A stretch of DNA of 64,000 bases from Nocardia aurantia (GCF_009604425.1 NZ_WEGI01000001.1:496001-560000); one strand, 5' to 3'. Numbered from the stretch's first letter, positions 16,616 to 26,837 are shown. Notes: a model not told the origin generated them from the sequence alone. Translations and numbers: made by a program.

Positions 16616-16977
16616 GTTCGGGTTGCCTGCGTCGGGTGGCGCATGTCTTCGGGCATGTGTGATCCATGATCGCGGGCGAGCAGTACCCACTCGTGTACAC
16701 CGCCGGGTTCGGCGGGTACCTCCGGGACGGCGTTCCGAGGCCTGCGGGAATTTATCCGAGGCCGAAGAATGAGCGAGAAGGCGACACGCCCGACCGCGTG
16801 GACCGGAAGAACCATGACAGATGAACAGCGGCGAAGCGGATCGGGCACGTCCCGGTCGTGGTCTGAATGGATGCGTCTGCTGTTTTTCTTCGGGTTCGGG
16901 CATGCACAGAGGGTGGTCTCCGGAACTTTCGGACCACCGTCACACCGGAGCAACAAGCGGAGAAAAGGACACTCAGC
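16616..16977 (+). other. Long leader region of the S10 operon
   Basis: This ~360-bp stretch holds no gene I can support. Close to its end, GGTGGTC (16912-16918) pairs with GACCACC (16932-16938) to form a 7-bp hairpin 40 bases before rpsJ, and a T-rich run (TGTTTTTCTT) stands at 16881-16890. Long leaders of S10 operons can carry autoregulation by ribosomal protein L4; whether this one does is inference. Confidence 0.45.
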
Positions 16978-17283
16978 GTGGCGGGACAAAAGATCCGCAT
17001 CAGGCTCAAGGCCTACGACCATGAGGCGATCGATGCGTCGGCGCGCAAGATCGTCGAGACCGTGACCCGTACGGGTGCGCGTGTCGTCGGCCCGGTGCCG
17101 TTGCCGACCGAGAAGAACGTGTACTGCGTCATCCGCTCGCCGCACAAGTACAAGGACTCGCGCGAGCACTTCGAGATGCGCACGCACAAGCGGCTGATCG
17201 ACATCCTCGACCCGACGCCGAAGACGGTCGACGCGCTCATGCGCATCGACCTGCCGGCCAGCGTCGACGTCAACATTCAGTGA
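16978..17283 (+). CDS. rpsJ: 30S ribosomal protein S10
   Basis: A 101-residue protein with the S10 signature [20 protein letters not shown] and the central [20 protein letters not shown]. It is a component of the 30S head and, as NusE, of antitermination complexes. The GTG start at 16978 follows GAGAAAAGGAC and gives the normal bacterial length; upstream extension of the frame is leader sequence. First gene of the eleven-gene S10 operon. Confidence 0.97.
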   Translation: MAGQKIRIRLKAYDHEAIDASARKIVETVTRTGARVVGPVPLPTEKNVYCVIRSPHKYKDSREHFEMRTHKRLIDILDPTPKTVDALMRIDLPASVDVNIQ

Positions 17284-17303
17284 CAGTGACGGGGACAGCA
17301 CAC

Positions 17304-17969
17304 ATGACTGACAACAAGAGTCGTCCGGCCGCCGGCATCCTGGGCACCAAGCTCGGCATGACCCAGGTCTTCGACGAGAAGAACCGCGTCGTTCCCGTGA
17401 CCGTCGTCAAGGCCGGTCCGAACGTCGTCACCCAGATCCGCACGGTGGAGCGCGACGGCTATTCGGCCGTCCAGCTGGCCTACGGCGCGATCGACCCGCG
17501 CAAGGTGATCAAGCCCGTCGCCGGGCAGTTCGCGAAGGCCGGCGTCACCCCCCGCCGCCACATCGCCGAGATCCGCATCGCCGACGCCTCGCAGTTCGAG
17601 GTCGGCCAGGAACTCAACGCCGAGGTCTTCGAGGCCGGCACCTACGTCGATGTCACCGGCACCAGCAAGGGCAAGGGCTTCGCCGGCACCATGAAGCGCC
17701 ACGGCTTCAAGGGCCAGGGCGCCTCGCACGGCGCGCAGGCCGTGCACCGCCGTCCGGGCTCGATCGGTGGTTGCTCCACCCCGGGCCGCGTCTTCAAGGG
17801 CATGCGGATGTCCGGCCGGATGGGTAGCGACCGGGTCACCACGCAGAACCTCTCGGTCCACAAGGTGGACACCGAGAACGGCCTGCTGCTGATCAAGGGC
17901 GCCATCCCGGGCCGCAACGGCGGCCTCGTGATCGTCAAGAGCGCAGTGAAGGGTGGTGCCCACGCGTGA
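17304..17969 (+). CDS. rplC: 50S ribosomal protein L3
   Basis: A 221-residue protein with [19 protein letters not shown] at the N terminus and the conserved long loop region [20 protein letters not shown] that reaches the peptidyl-transferase centre. L3 is one of the two assembly-initiating 50S proteins. The ATG at 17304 follows GGGGACAGCA. Its TGA overlaps the GTG of rplD. Confidence 0.97.
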   Translation: MTDNKSRPAAGILGTKLGMTQVFDEKNRVVPVTVVKAGPNVVTQIRTVERDGYSAVQLAYGAIDPRKVIKPVAGQFAKAGVTPRRHIAEIRIADASQFEVGQELNAEVFEAGTYVDVTGTSKGKGFAGTMKRHGFKGQGASHGAQAVHRRPGSIGGCSTPGRVFKGMRMSGRMGSDRVTTQNLSVHKVDTENGLLLIKGAIPGRNGGLVIVKSAVKGGAHA

Positions 17970-18643
17970 GCACTGAGACCGAAACCAAGACGAACCTGAC
18001 CCTCCCGGTCAAAGAGGCGGGTGGCAAGACCAACGGCACCGTCGACCTCCCCGCGGAGATCTTCGACGTGACCGCCAACATCGCGCTGATGCACCAGGTC
18101 GTCATCGCCCAGCAGGCCGCGGCCCGTCAGGGCACGCACGCCACCAAGACCCGGGGCCGCGTCTCCGGTGGTGGCAAGAAGCCGTACCGGCAGAAGGGCA
18201 CCGGCCGCGCCCGTCAGGGCTCGACCCGTGCGCCGCAGTTCACCGGCGGTGGCGTCGTGCACGGCCCGCAGCCGCGCGACTACACCCAGCGCCTGCCCAA
18301 GAAGATGAAGGCCGCCGCCCTGCGTGGCGCCCTGTCGGACCGCGCCCGCAACGAGCGCATCCACATCGTGACCGAACTGGTCGCCGGGCAGACCCCGTCC
18401 ACGAAGTCCGCCAAGGGCTTCCTGGCCGAACTGTCCGAGCGGAAGAAGTTCCTGGTCGTCGTCGGCCGTGAGGACCTCACCGCGTGGAAGAGCGTGGCGA
18501 ACCTGCAGAATGTGCACGCCATCGCGCCGGATCAGCTGAACACCTACGACGTGCTCTACAGCGACGAGGTCGTCTTCAGCGTGGAGGCCCTGAACACCTT
18601 CGTGCACGGCCCCGCCGAAGCTGCACAGGAGGAGAGCAAGTGA
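17966..18643 (+). CDS. rplD: 50S ribosomal protein L4
   Basis: A 225-residue L4 with the conserved extended loop ([20 protein letters not shown], then [17 protein letters not shown]) that lines the exit tunnel. In enterobacteria L4 also represses its own operon via the leader. The GTG start overlaps the rplC stop by four bases and the gene's TGA overlaps rplW. The first ~20 residues are Thr/Lys-rich and not conserved. Confidence 0.97.
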   Translation: MSTETETKTNLTLPVKEAGGKTNGTVDLPAEIFDVTANIALMHQVVIAQQAAARQGTHATKTRGRVSGGGKKPYRQKGTGRARQGSTRAPQFTGGGVVHGPQPRDYTQRLPKKMKAAALRGALSDRARNERIHIVTELVAGQTPSTKSAKGFLAELSERKKFLVVVGREDLTAWKSVANLQNVHAIAPDQLNTYDVLYSDEVVFSVEALNTFVHGPAEAAQEESK

Positions 18644-18945
18644 CCACCATCGCCGATCCGCGCGACATCCTGCTGGCGCCGGTCATCTCCGAGAAGTCCT
18701 ACGGGCTGATCGAAGACGGCACCTACACCTTCGTGGTGCACCCGGACGCGAACAAGACGCAGATCAAGATCGCCGTCGAGAAGGTGTTCGGCGTGAAGGT
18801 GACCAGCGTCAACACCGCCAACCGTCAGGGCAAGCGCAAGCGGACCCGCTTCGGTTACGGCAAGCGCAAGAACACCAAGCGCGCGCTCGTGACCCTCTCG
18901 GCCGACAGCAAGCCCATCGAGATCTTCGGAGGCCCGGTCGCGTAA
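18640..18945 (+). CDS. rplW: 50S ribosomal protein L23
   Basis: A 101-residue protein with [40 protein letters not shown] and the basic loop [21 protein letters not shown]23 sits at the tunnel exit and docks SRP and trigger factor. The GTG at 18640 overlaps the rplD stop and is preceded by AGGAGGAGAG. Confidence 0.97.
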   Translation: MTTIADPRDILLAPVISEKSYGLIEDGTYTFVVHPDANKTQIKIAVEKVFGVKVTSVNTANRQGKRKRTRFGYGKRKNTKRALVTLSADSKPIEIFGGPVA

Positions 18946-18978
18946 GCGGCAGGGGCTCCAGAAAGCAGAGAAGAACTC

Positions 18979-19809
18979 ATGGCAATCCGTAAGTACAAGC
19001 CGACGACCCCGGGTCGCCGCGGTGCCTCGGTCTCGGACTTCGCCGAGATCACCCGCACGACCCCCGAGAAGTCGCTGCTGCGCCCGCTGACCAAGTCCGG
19101 CGGTCGTAACGCGCACGGTCGCATCACCACCCGGCACAAGGGTGGCGGCCACAAGCGTGCCTACCGTCTGATCGACTTCCGTCGGCTGGACAAGGACGGC
19201 ATCCCGGCCAAGGTCGCGCACATCGAGTACGACCCGAACCGCACCGCGAATATCGCACTGCTGCACTTCGCCGACGGCGAGAAGCGCTACATCATCGCGC
19301 CGAAGGGCATCACGCAGGGCACCCGCATCGAGTCGGGTCCCGGCGCGGACATCAAGCCGGGCAACAACCTGCCGCTGCGCTCGATCCCGACCGGTACCAC
19401 GATCCACGCCGTGGAGCTGCGGCCCGGCGGCGGCGCCAAGATGGCCCGCGCGGCCGGTATGAGCATCCAGCTGCTGGGTAAGGAAGGCGTCTACGCCGTC
19501 CTGCGTATGCCCTCCGGCGAGATCCGCCGCGTCGACGTGCGCTGCCGCGCCACCGTCGGCGAGGTCGGCAACGCCGAGCAGTCGAACATCAACTGGGGTA
19601 AGGCCGGCCGTATGCGGTGGAAGGGCGTCCGCCCGACCGTCCGCGGTGTCGTCATGAACCCGGTCGATCACCCGCACGGTGGTGGTGAGGGTAAGACCTC
19701 AGGCGGCCGCCACCCCGTATCCCCGTGGGGCCAGCCGGAAGGCCGGACCCGTAAGCCCAATCGCCCGAGCGACAAGCTCATCGTCCGCCGCCGCGGCAAG
19801 AAGCGTTGA
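18979..19809 (+). CDS. rplB: 50S ribosomal protein L2
   Basis: A 276-residue L2 with [40 protein letters not shown] and the C-terminal [20 protein letters not shown] that includes the conserved peptidyl-transferase-region His. Essential for subunit association and the catalytic centre. ATG at 18979 follows AGAAAGCAGAGAAG. Confidence 0.98.
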   Translation: MAIRKYKPTTPGRRGASVSDFAEITRTTPEKSLLRPLTKSGGRNAHGRITTRHKGGGHKRAYRLIDFRRLDKDGIPAKVAHIEYDPNRTANIALLHFADGEKRYIIAPKGITQGTRIESGPGADIKPGNNLPLRSIPTGTTIHAVELRPGGGAKMARAAGMSIQLLGKEGVYAVLRMPSGEIRRVDVRCRATVGEVGNAEQSNINWGKAGRMRWKGVRPTVRGVVMNPVDHPHGGGEGKTSGGRHPVSPWGQPEGRTRKPNRPSDKLIVRRRGKKR

Positions 19810-19823
19810 GGAGGAGGTTAGAC

Positions 19824-20105
19824 ATGCCACGCAGCCTGAAGAAGGGCCCGTTCGTCGACGAACACCTCCTCAAGAAGGTGGACGTCCAGAACGAGAAGGG
19901 CACCAAGCAGGTCATCAAGACCTGGTCGCGTCGCTCGACCATCATTCCCGATTTCATCGGCCACACGTTCTCGGTGCACGATGGCCGTAAGCACGTGCCG
20001 GTGTTCGTGTCGGAGAACATGGTCGGGCACAAGCTCGGCGAGTTCGCGCCGACCCGGACGTTCAAGAGCCACATCAAGGACGATCGGAAGAGCAAGCGGC
20101 GATGA
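19824..20105 (+). CDS. rpsS: 30S ribosomal protein S19
   Basis: A 93-residue protein with [20 protein letters not shown] and the C-terminal [20 protein letters not shown], typical of S19 in the 30S head. Very strong ribosome site GAGGAGGAGG just before the ATG at 19824. Its TGA overlaps the rplV ATG. Confidence 0.97.
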   Translation: MPRSLKKGPFVDEHLLKKVDVQNEKGTKQVIKTWSRRSTIIPDFIGHTFSVHDGRKHVPVFVSENMVGHKLGEFAPTRTFKSHIKDDRKSKRR

Positions 20106-20557
20106 GCGAAGCGAAGAGCGAAGCGGCGCCGACGAGCGCAGCGAAGAGCAAGCAGGCTCAGCCGGCTGAGCCTCAGAATCCGACCGCGCGCGCGACGGCG
20201 AAGCATGTTCGCGTCACCCCGATGAAGGCTCGCCGGGTCGTCGACATGGTTCGCGGCCGCCGGGTCGAGGACGCGCTGAACATCCTGCGGTTCGCGCCGC
20301 AGGCCGCCAGCGAGCCGGTCGCCAAGGTCGTCGCCTCGGCGGCGGCCAACGCCCAGAACAACCTCGGCCTGAACCCGGCCACGCTGGTCATCTCGACCGC
20401 GTACGTGGACGAGGGCGCGACCCTGAAGCGGTTCCAGCCGCGGGCCCAGGGCCGGGCTTTCCGGATCCGCAAGCGGACCAGCCACATCACCATCGAGGTC
20501 GAGAGCGTCGCCAGCGCCGCCCCGGCTCGCAATCGCCGGAAGGGAGGGGCGAACTAA
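20102..20557 (+). CDS. rplV: 50S ribosomal protein L22 with N-terminal extension
   Basis: A 151-residue L22. The conserved domain begins near residue 29 ([20 protein letters not shown]) and includes the tunnel hairpin region [20 protein letters not shown]. The first ~28 residues ([20 protein letters not shown] and on) are an Ala/Ser/Lys-rich extension not found in standard L22. It is encoded by GAGCGAAGCGAAGAGCGAAG-like repeats that match the AGCGAAGCG core seen in the intergenic repeats near 10230. The ATG overlaps the rpsS stop (ATGA). Family is certain. Confidence 0.96.
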   Translation: MSEAKSEAAPTSAAKSKQAQPAEPQNPTARATAKHVRVTPMKARRVVDMVRGRRVEDALNILRFAPQAASEPVAKVVASAAANAQNNLGLNPATLVISTAYVDEGATLKRFQPRAQGRAFRIRKRTSHITIEVESVASAAPARNRRKGGAN

Positions 20558-21358
<801 letters not shown>

Positions 21359-21361
21359 CCA

Positions 21362-21778
21362 ATGCTGATGCCCCGCAGGGTCAAGCACCGCAAGCAGCAT
21401 CACCCCGGTCGTTCCGGCATGGCCAAGGGCGGCACCGCGGTGACGTTCGGCGAGTTCGGCCTCCAGGCACTGGAGCCGGGCTACATCACCAACCGGCAGA
21501 TCGAGTCCGCGCGTATCGCGATGACCCGCCACATCAAGCGTGGCGGCAAGATCTGGATCAACATCTACCCGGATCGGCCGCTGACCAAGAAGCCCGCCGA
21601 GACCCGCATGGGTTCCGGTAAGGGTTCGCCGGAGTGGTGGATCGCGAACGTCAAGCCGGGTCGCGTGATGTTCGAGATGTCCTACCCCAACGAGGAGACC
21701 GCTCGCGAGGCGCTGCGCCGCGCGATGCACAAGCTCCCCGTGAAGTGCAGGATCGTGACCAGGGAGGAGCAGTTCTGA
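21362..21778 (+). CDS. rplP: 50S ribosomal protein L16
   Basis: A 138-residue L16 with [20 protein letters not shown] and [20 protein letters not shown]. It sits near the A site and helps place the aminoacyl-tRNA. ATG at 21362 preceded by CAGGAGGGCTGACC. Its stop TGA shares its final A with the ATG of rpmC. Confidence 0.97.
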   Translation: MLMPRRVKHRKQHHPGRSGMAKGGTAVTFGEFGLQALEPGYITNRQIESARIAMTRHIKRGGKIWINIYPDRPLTKKPAETRMGSGKGSPEWWIANVKPGRVMFEMSYPNEETAREALRRAMHKLPVKCRIVTREEQF

Positions 21779-22017
21779 TGGCTACCGGGACTCCGGCCGC
21801 AGACCTGCGCGAGCTCACCGAGGACGAGCTCGTCGCCCGCCTGCGCGAATCGAAGGAAGAGCTGTTCAACCTGCGCTTCCAGATGGCTACGGGTCAGTTG
21901 CAGAACAACCGTCGCCTGCGCGTCGTTCGTCACGAGATCGCGCGCATCTACACGGTCATGCGCGAGCGCGAGCTCGGCCTGGCCTCTGGTCCTGCGGACA
22001 AGGGAGATGCGGCATGA
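21778..22017 (+). CDS. rpmC: 50S ribosomal protein L29
   Basis: A 79-residue two-helix protein with [40 protein letters not shown] and [15 protein letters not shown]. Located next to L23 at the exit tunnel. The ATG overlaps the rplP stop (TGATG) and GGGAGGAG lies just before it. Confidence 0.96.
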   Translation: MATGTPAADLRELTEDELVARLRESKEELFNLRFQMATGQLQNNRRLRVVRHEIARIYTVMRERELGLASGPADKGDAA

Positions 22018-22310
22018 GTGACGCGAAGGGCCCGGCGAAGACGCCGGCCAAGGAGACCGAACGTGGCAGCCGCAAGACGCGGGTCGGCTACGTCGTCTCG
22101 GACAAGATGAACAAGACGATCGTCGTCGAGCTGGAGGATCGCCACCGGCATCCCCTGTACGGCAAGATCATTCGCACCACCTCCAAGGTGAAGGCCCACG
22201 ACGAGAACGAGATCGCCGGCATCGGCGACCGCGTTCAGGTCATGGAGACCCGCCCGCTGTCGGCCACCAAGCGCTGGCGGCTGATGGAGGTCCTGGAGAA
22301 GGCCAAGTAG
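22014..22310 (+). CDS. rpsQ: 30S ribosomal protein S17
   Basis: A 98-residue OB-fold protein with [20 protein letters not shown] and [20 protein letters not shown], typical S17, which organises the 5' domain of 16S rRNA. ATG overlaps the rpmC stop. Last gene of the operon; a strong hairpin follows, so the spc operon is not contiguous. Confidence 0.97.
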   Translation: MSDAKGPAKTPAKETERGSRKTRVGYVVSDKMNKTIVVELEDRHRHPLYGKIIRTTSKVKAHDENEIAGIGDRVQVMETRPLSATKRWRLMEVLEKAK

Positions 22311-22336
22311 GCCGCTCCACGGCACAGGTCGAATAC

Positions 22337-22372
22337 GAAGGCCCGCTTCCCTTTCGGGGGAGGCGGGCCTTC
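22337..22372 (+). terminator. Terminator of the S10 operon
   Basis: A 15-bp stem (GAAGGCCCGCTTCCC at 22337-22351 with GGGGAGGCGGGCCTTC ending at 22372, one G-T pair) closes a loop of about six bases. No U-run follows, the usual form in high-GC actinobacteria. It starts 26 bases after the rpsQ stop. Confidence 0.85.
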
Positions 22373-22456
22373 GCCGTCGCCCCGGTTGTGATGTATGCGA
22401 TTGCGGCGCCGCACAATTGGCGCAGTGGACGCTTGATCGGTTAACTTTGACGGGCT

Positions 22457-23050
22457 ATGAGGAATGCTGCGACGACTTCCGGGGCCTGGCGGACGATCGA
22501 CGGAGAGGCGGTGTCGTTCCGCGACGCCTCGGTGGCGTGGGCGCTCGCCGCGCACGAGGCGCTCGCCGAAACCGCCACCGGGTACGGACATTTCGTGACC
22601 ATCGAAGAACTGGCCGAGCGGGTCCAGGAGATGTCGGGGGTGCGGACCACCGCGCCGACCCGCACCTGGATGGACGCGATCCTGCGCAAGGTGGCCCGGC
22701 GCTGCCACCGTGCGGGTGAGCCGCCGCTGACCGCGCTGTGCGTGCGCGCGAACCACACCGCCACCGACAGCTACAAATACGTCCTCGAGCTCGCGGCCCT
22801 GCCGATCCCGGACGATCTGGAAGTGCACGCCGCCTACGCCCGGTGGCAGTGCTACGCCACCCACGGCACCGACGTGCCCGCGGGCATTCCGCCGCTGACC
22901 CCCAAGGTCGCCGCCCGGCGCGCGGGCACTACCGCGAAGGTCCGCGCCGAGGCGCCGGTGGTCACACAATCGCGAATGCAGTTGTGCGAGGAGTGTTTCA
23001 TCCAGTTGCCCGCCAGCGGCGTATGCGGGTTCTGTCATCCGCAGCGATAG
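22457..23050 (+). CDS. Hypothetical protein with C-terminal zinc ribbon
   Basis: A 197-residue protein I do not recognise. The C-terminal end has two CxxC knuckles (LCEECFIQLPASGVCGFC), a probable one-zinc ribbon. The N-terminal two-thirds is helical and contains AETATGYGHFVTIEELAERV, which could be a winged-helix-like module. The ATG at 22457 has no ribosome site. The GTG at 22511 has GGAGAGG just before it and is an alternative start. TTGATC-N17-TATGAG around 22433 looks like a promoter whose -10 overlaps the ATG, which favours the shorter form. Cytoplasmic, single gene after the ribosomal terminator. Confidence 0.7.
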   Translation: MRNAATTSGAWRTIDGEAVSFRDASVAWALAAHEALAETATGYGHFVTIEELAERVQEMSGVRTTAPTRTWMDAILRKVARRCHRAGEPPLTALCVRANHTATDSYKYVLELAALPIPDDLEVHAAYARWQCYATHGTDVPAGIPPLTPKVAARRAGTTAKVRAEAPVVTQSRMQLCEECFIQLPASGVCGFCHPQR

Positions 23051-23141
23051 CCGGAAAACGAATAATTCGGTCCAGCACTAGCGGTACTCGGACAGGTGGA
23101 ATACGCTTCGGCGCGGAGAAATACCGCCTGATGGAGGATTG

Positions 23142-24266
23142 GTGACCACCCCGAGTACGCAGCGCGGCGCCGGGGGAACCGACGGCCGGCGAACGGTGCC
23201 CCTGACGCAGTTGATTCATTTGATGTCCTCGTTCGAGAACCTGGGCGAGCATCGGCAGACCTATCTGCGCGCTCCGGCCAGCGGGGATCCGATCGTGCGC
23301 GGCTGCGGGCTGGTGGCCGCCGGGCTCGCGGCGGTGAGTGTGCTGTGTATCGTCGCCGGCGCGCCGGCGGCCGCGGTGGTGGTGATCCTGTTCGCGTTGA
23401 TTCCGACGGGATTCGCCGCCCTGCGTAATCGGCGTGGCCGGGATTCCCGGTTGGATCTGTTCGACCGCGGCCTCACCGTGTATCGCTCCGGTGAGAAGGT
23501 CGCCGGGTTTCACTGGACTACCGTCGAAGTCCGGCAGCAATCGATTCCGCTCAGCCAATCCGCCACGGCGGCAACCGATTACGCATTCGTGTTGTCCGGA
23601 CCCGACGGAAGCCGCGCGGAGTTCGACGAGGGCGAGTTCGCCAATGCCCGGGAATGGGGTCCGCTGATCCAATCCTCGGTCACCGCCGCACAATTGCCCG
23701 GCATCGTGGCCGCCATCGACGGCGAGCAGACGGTGCGATTCGGTGATCTCGCCGTATCGCTGCTGGAACTGGCGCACGATGGCGCCCGGTATCCCTGGGA
23801 ACGGATCCAGACCATCGACCCGCGTGGCGGAATCGTCCGCATCAAGGTCGACGGCCGCTGGATCTCGCTCGGCCCGGTCGGCGCCATTCCGAATTTCTAT
23901 ATCTTCAACGAGGTCATCGAGCGTCTGCGGGTCGCGGCGGTCGAATATCCCGATCCGTACGGGCCCCGCGCGGTGGTCGGCGCGCCCGCGGGCGATACCG
24001 CTACTTCCGCCGCGCCGGATGGGGGCGTGGGCGAGAACGGCCCTGAGGCCTCCGCTGAGGCCGGTTCGGAGACGGTTGCCCAGTCGGTCTCGCCGGCCGA
24101 TACGGAACTCGGCAGCGAGGCCGCTGGCGACCCCGGCGCGGAGGCTGCCGGCGAGTCCGGTCCGGAGGGCACGGCCGAGCCGAGTCCGGAGCCGGCGGAT
24201 GCGGAACGAATCATCGAGCGGCGCCACGAGATCGCGGTCACCGCGGGCGGTCGTTCCCAGAGCTGA
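23142..24266 (+). CDS. DUF6585-like membrane-anchored hypothetical protein
   Basis: A 374-residue protein. After a hydrophilic N terminus come two close hydrophobic segments (residues ~52-88, GCGLVAAGLAAVSVLCIVAG then AAAVVVILFALIPTGFAAL). A soluble region with beta-rich, PH-like sequence follows (LDLFDRGLTVYRSGEKVAGF and GGIVRIKVDGRWISLGPVGA), then a ~100-residue acidic Ala/Glu/Pro/Ser low-complexity tail. This fits the DUF6585 type found next to other uncharacterised actinobacterial genes; the name is a resemblance, not a demonstrated hit. The GTG at 23142 has GGAGG four bases upstream. Convergent with the DUF2637 gene. No function can be given. Confidence 0.65.
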   Translation: MTTPSTQRGAGGTDGRRTVPLTQLIHLMSSFENLGEHRQTYLRAPASGDPIVRGCGLVAAGLAAVSVLCIVAGAPAAAVVVILFALIPTGFAALRNRRGRDSRLDLFDRGLTVYRSGEKVAGFHWTTVEVRQQSIPLSQSATAATDYAFVLSGPDGSRAEFDEGEFANAREWGPLIQSSVTAAQLPGIVAAIDGEQTVRFGDLAVSLLELAHDGARYPWERIQTIDPRGGIVRIKVDGRWISLGPVGAIPNFYIFNEVIERLRVAAVEYPDPYGPRAVVGAPAGDTATSAAPDGGVGENGPEASAEAGSETVAQSVSPADTELGSEAAGDPGAEAAGESGPEGTAEPSPEPADAERIIERRHEIAVTAGGRSQS

Positions 24267-24309
24267 TCGCGTCGTGGTGAGCGCGGACCGCGAGTCAGCC
24301 CCCGCGTGA

Positions 24310-25548
24310 CTATCCGGTGATCGCGTAATGCGGTCCGAGTTTGCGAGCCGAATCCAGGACCCGGACGACTGCCGCCCGGGACAGCCCGGTTTCGGTGCTG
24401 ATGCTGGTCGGCGACGCGGATTGGTCAGCGAGTGTGAGGATTTCGGCCAACTGCTCGACCGGCAGGGTGGACATTCCGCGGTCGGAGATGGCACGCGCGG
24501 CCGTCCACCACTGGACGTCCTCGCCCTCCGGGATCGAATCGTCGAAGTCGTCGCCGACCGCGGCGAGCACCCGGGTGTCGGCATCGGCCGCGGTATCCGG
24601 ACCGCGACCCGATCCGGCGGCACGCGACTTGCGCCGACCGGCCGCCGAAGCCGTTGCGGGCAGCGCGTTCTCGGTGATCGCGGCCCGATCCGCTTCGAGT
24701 TCGAGTTCGGCGAACAGGTCCGGTTCGGCCGGGAAGATCCGGTCCGAGCGCACGGTCGTGGCCGCCACCGGGGGTGTGGCCGGCTGCTCCGTCAATTCGG
24801 TGATGCCCTCGATCAACATCGCGTAGCGCGCGGAAACCCAAGCGTGCAACCAGATCACGACGCCGACCATGATCGGCGCGACCGCCGCCTCGGCGGCGTG
24901 GGCGATCCGGCCGGCGGCGATGTGCGGCCCGGCGTTCAACGCGATGGTCACGCCGAGCAGCCCCGCCTCCAGCAGAACCACCCGCCCGCGGTTGACGTCG
25001 CGCCCCCAGCGAGCGGCCGTGGTGGTGACCATCATGATCGTGATGATCGGGATCGAGATCATCGCCTCGAATCCGTAACTCAGCCAGTACAGCGGGTCGG
25101 TCATATCCCCGCTCGGTACCAGGTTGTGCTGCACGTTCACGCCCGCCCACACCATGCCGATGACGACCACGCCGATCAGCGCGCGCGACGACCATTCGGC
25201 CCGCCGGAACAGCTGTGCGAGACGGGCATCCGGACTGGAGACCCGCCGCCGGGCCGCCAGCGCCCGGCGATGCCAGCGATCGTCGGCTTCCTCGGAACGC
25301 CGGATCGAATCGGCCACCCGCCGATCCCGCCGCTCGGCGGACAGCTCCGCTTTCAGCGCGTCCCGGCGCTGCCGCCGCCGCTTCTCCCGCGTCCACTCGG
25401 CCAGCTCGCGTTCCGCGGCGAACTCGTCGTCCGACAACACATCGAAGAGTGCGGCATTCTGCTGCAGCGGCAGCTTCCCGCGTGCTGTCTTGACCTGCTG
25501 AGCCAGAGCAGCGATCTCTTCTTTGCCGGTCGGTTGGTCTTCGCGCAT
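24310..25548 (-). CDS. DUF2637-type membrane protein with C-terminal helix-turn-helix (short paralogue)
   Basis: A 412-residue protein. The first ~110 residues are charged and helical (probable coiled coil, Arg/Glu/Ala-rich). Four hydrophobic segments follow (ALIGVVVIGMVWAGVNV; FEAMISIPIITIMMVTTTAA; VVLLEAGLLGVTIALNAGPH; PIMVGVVIWLHAWVSARYAM), the DUF2637 region. A ~90-residue polar linker then leads to a C-terminal domain (AISDRGMSTLPVEQLAEILT through GLSRAAVVRVLDSARKLG) that resembles a winged helix. DUF2637 proteins occur in actinobacterial chromosomes and conjugative elements, with unknown role. ATG at 25548 follows AGGAAGG. Its closest relative is the gene at 26838-29441, so this is a local duplication. 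Confidence 0.72.
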   Translation of the reverse strand: MREDQPTGKEEIAALAQQVKTARGKLPLQQNAALFDVLSDDEFAAERELAEWTREKRRRQRRDALKAELSAERRDRRVADSIRRSEEADDRWHRRALAARRRVSSPDARLAQLFRRAEWSSRALIGVVVIGMVWAGVNVQHNLVPSGDMTDPLYWLSYGFEAMISIPIITIMMVTTTAARWGRDVNRGRVVLLEAGLLGVTIALNAGPHIAAGRIAHAAEAAVAPIMVGVVIWLHAWVSARYAMLIEGITELTEQPATPPVAATTVRSDRIFPAEPDLFAELELEADRAAITENALPATASAAGRRKSRAAGSGRGPDTAADADTRVLAAVGDDFDDSIPEGEDVQWWTAARAISDRGMSTLPVEQLAEILTLADQSASPTSISTETGLSRAAVVRVLDSARKLGPHYAITG

Positions 25549-25746
25549 CGCTGGCCTTCCTGAGGCACCCGCGCGGGACTCCCGGTCGTCGAATCGGAGT
25601 GACCGGTGGAGCCCCGTTCGGGTGTTTGTCGAGCTACCCGGGGTCCTATGCTGCCCTCGACCGGGCGGCATCGCAATCGTTAACCGACCCATGACCCTGT
25701 TGCGCCTGTTCACTCCTGTTTCGGAAGATGCGATATCCGCCGAAGG

Positions 25747-26352
25747 TCAACCCAGAATCGGCGGCAGCGGCTCGCCGGTCCGCCCCGCGGCGGATTCGAT
25801 GAACGCCACCGGATCCGGCACCGCGGCCAACACCTCGACGGTCCGCCGCACCCCGTCCCGCGGCGCCGGCGGCCCGCCGACCGCCGCGATCAGATCCAGC
25901 AGATGCACCGTGGCCTCGACGATCGAAACCTCGACGAGCGCACCGAAACTGACGCTCCCCACCTGCGGGTAGACCAACCCCACCGCCGAATCCACCTCCC
26001 GCAGCACAACAATCACCTCCGGCCCGGTGACCGTGAAGTACCGCAACAACCGCGCCGCCCCCACCCCACCCGCTTCCCGCGCGGCCGCGGCGATGTCACC
26101 GGCCCTCTCCCGCACCACCCCATCCGCGGCGTGAATGCGCCGCAGCAACCGCGCGCCCTCGGTGACCGCGGGCTCCGCCACGCGCGGCCCGCGAAAGAAG
26201 TCCAGCACCTTCGGATCCGGCGCCACATGCGCGAACAGATCCCGCACCGCCCACCCCGCCAGCCGCGTCGGCCGCTCCCACTCCGCACTGCTCAGCACCG
26301 CGCCCCGCTCGGCCCACGACCACCAGACCTGCTCCAGCACATCGACATCCAT
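25747..26352 (-). CDS. DinB/maleylpyruvate isomerase-like (TIGR03083-type) protein
   Basis: A 201-residue protein that begins MDVDVLEQVWWSWAERGAVL and contains WERPTRLAGWAVRDLFAHVA, the WxxxT-x-xxWxxxDxxAH pattern of the mycothiol-dependent maleylpyruvate isomerase N-terminal (DinB-like) family. The conserved His that binds divalent metal (LFAHVA, near residue 44) and a later EATVHLLDLIAAVGG are present. Members are mycothiol-dependent enzymes or of unknown function. The ATG at 26352 is preceded by GGGGGATCT; the open frame upstream of it has no similarity. It lies between the two DUF2637 genes on the same strand but is separated from each by intergenic sequence. Confidence 0.7.
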   Translation of the reverse strand: MDVDVLEQVWWSWAERGAVLSSAEWERPTRLAGWAVRDLFAHVAPDPKVLDFFRGPRVAEPAVTEGARLLRRIHAADGVVRERAGDIAAAAREAGGVGAARLLRYFTVTGPEVIVVLREVDSAVGLVYPQVGSVSFGALVEVSIVEATVHLLDLIAAVGGPPAPRDGVRRTVEVLAAVPDPVAFIESAAGRTGEPLPPILG

Positions 26353-26837
26353 AGATCCCCCACGTCGTCGGATTCCGGCCGGCCCGACCGCACATCCATG
26401 CCACCACGTGTTTCGAAGCGTCGCAACGAAGTTCCCCGGGTGTCGGGCAGTACCTGCCGTCAGCCGCGATATGGAGTTTCTGCGCCTTTCCGCGCAGCCC
26501 GACGTCCCGCGCCACGGAGGCGGATTTTCGATCGAACCGAAGCGAACTACCGGACGGCCACCGCGATATTCTGCGCGGTCGATCGACCGCGCAGCCGACG
26601 TCTTGGTCGCGTCGTAGTTTCCGGCACGGTTCGGATCTCGGCAGTCGCGATCTCTGCCCGTAATTGCCGGTTTGCCCCAACGCTGTGTCCGGATCACGCC
26701 GCCGACCGCCGTCGCGCCGTGCGGACCGCTATACGTGTCGGCAGGATACCGACGAGGCGGACTGCTGTCCGGATGGCGGGGCCACCAGCCGTGCGGCATT
26801 GGACGCAGCCGTACGGCATTGGACGTCGCAGACAAGG
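26353..26837. other. 485-bp gene-free stretch with a perfect palindrome and a 20-bp tandem repeat
   Basis: No gene can be supported here. It contains a 24-bp perfect palindrome (26571-26594) and a 20-bp tandem duplication (AGCCGTGCGGCATTGGACGC at 26787 followed by AGCCGTACGGCATTGGACGT at 26807). The 3' end abuts the stop codon of the large DUF2637 gene. Confidence 0.55.
26571..26594. promoter_or_regulatory. 24-bp perfect palindrome
   Basis: CTGCGCGGTCGA (26571-26582) is followed without spacer by its exact reverse complement TCGACCGCGCAG (26583-26594). It could be a terminator stem for the large DUF2637 gene (ending 240 bp away), or a dimeric protein-binding site upstream of the DinB-like gene. 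Which one is not clear. Confidence 0.5.

Noticed and set aside
16769..17065. Leader peptide gene in the S10 leader
   Set aside because: Open frames exist (including a short Phe-rich stretch) but have no ribosome site and run into rpsJ in another frame; insufficient support.
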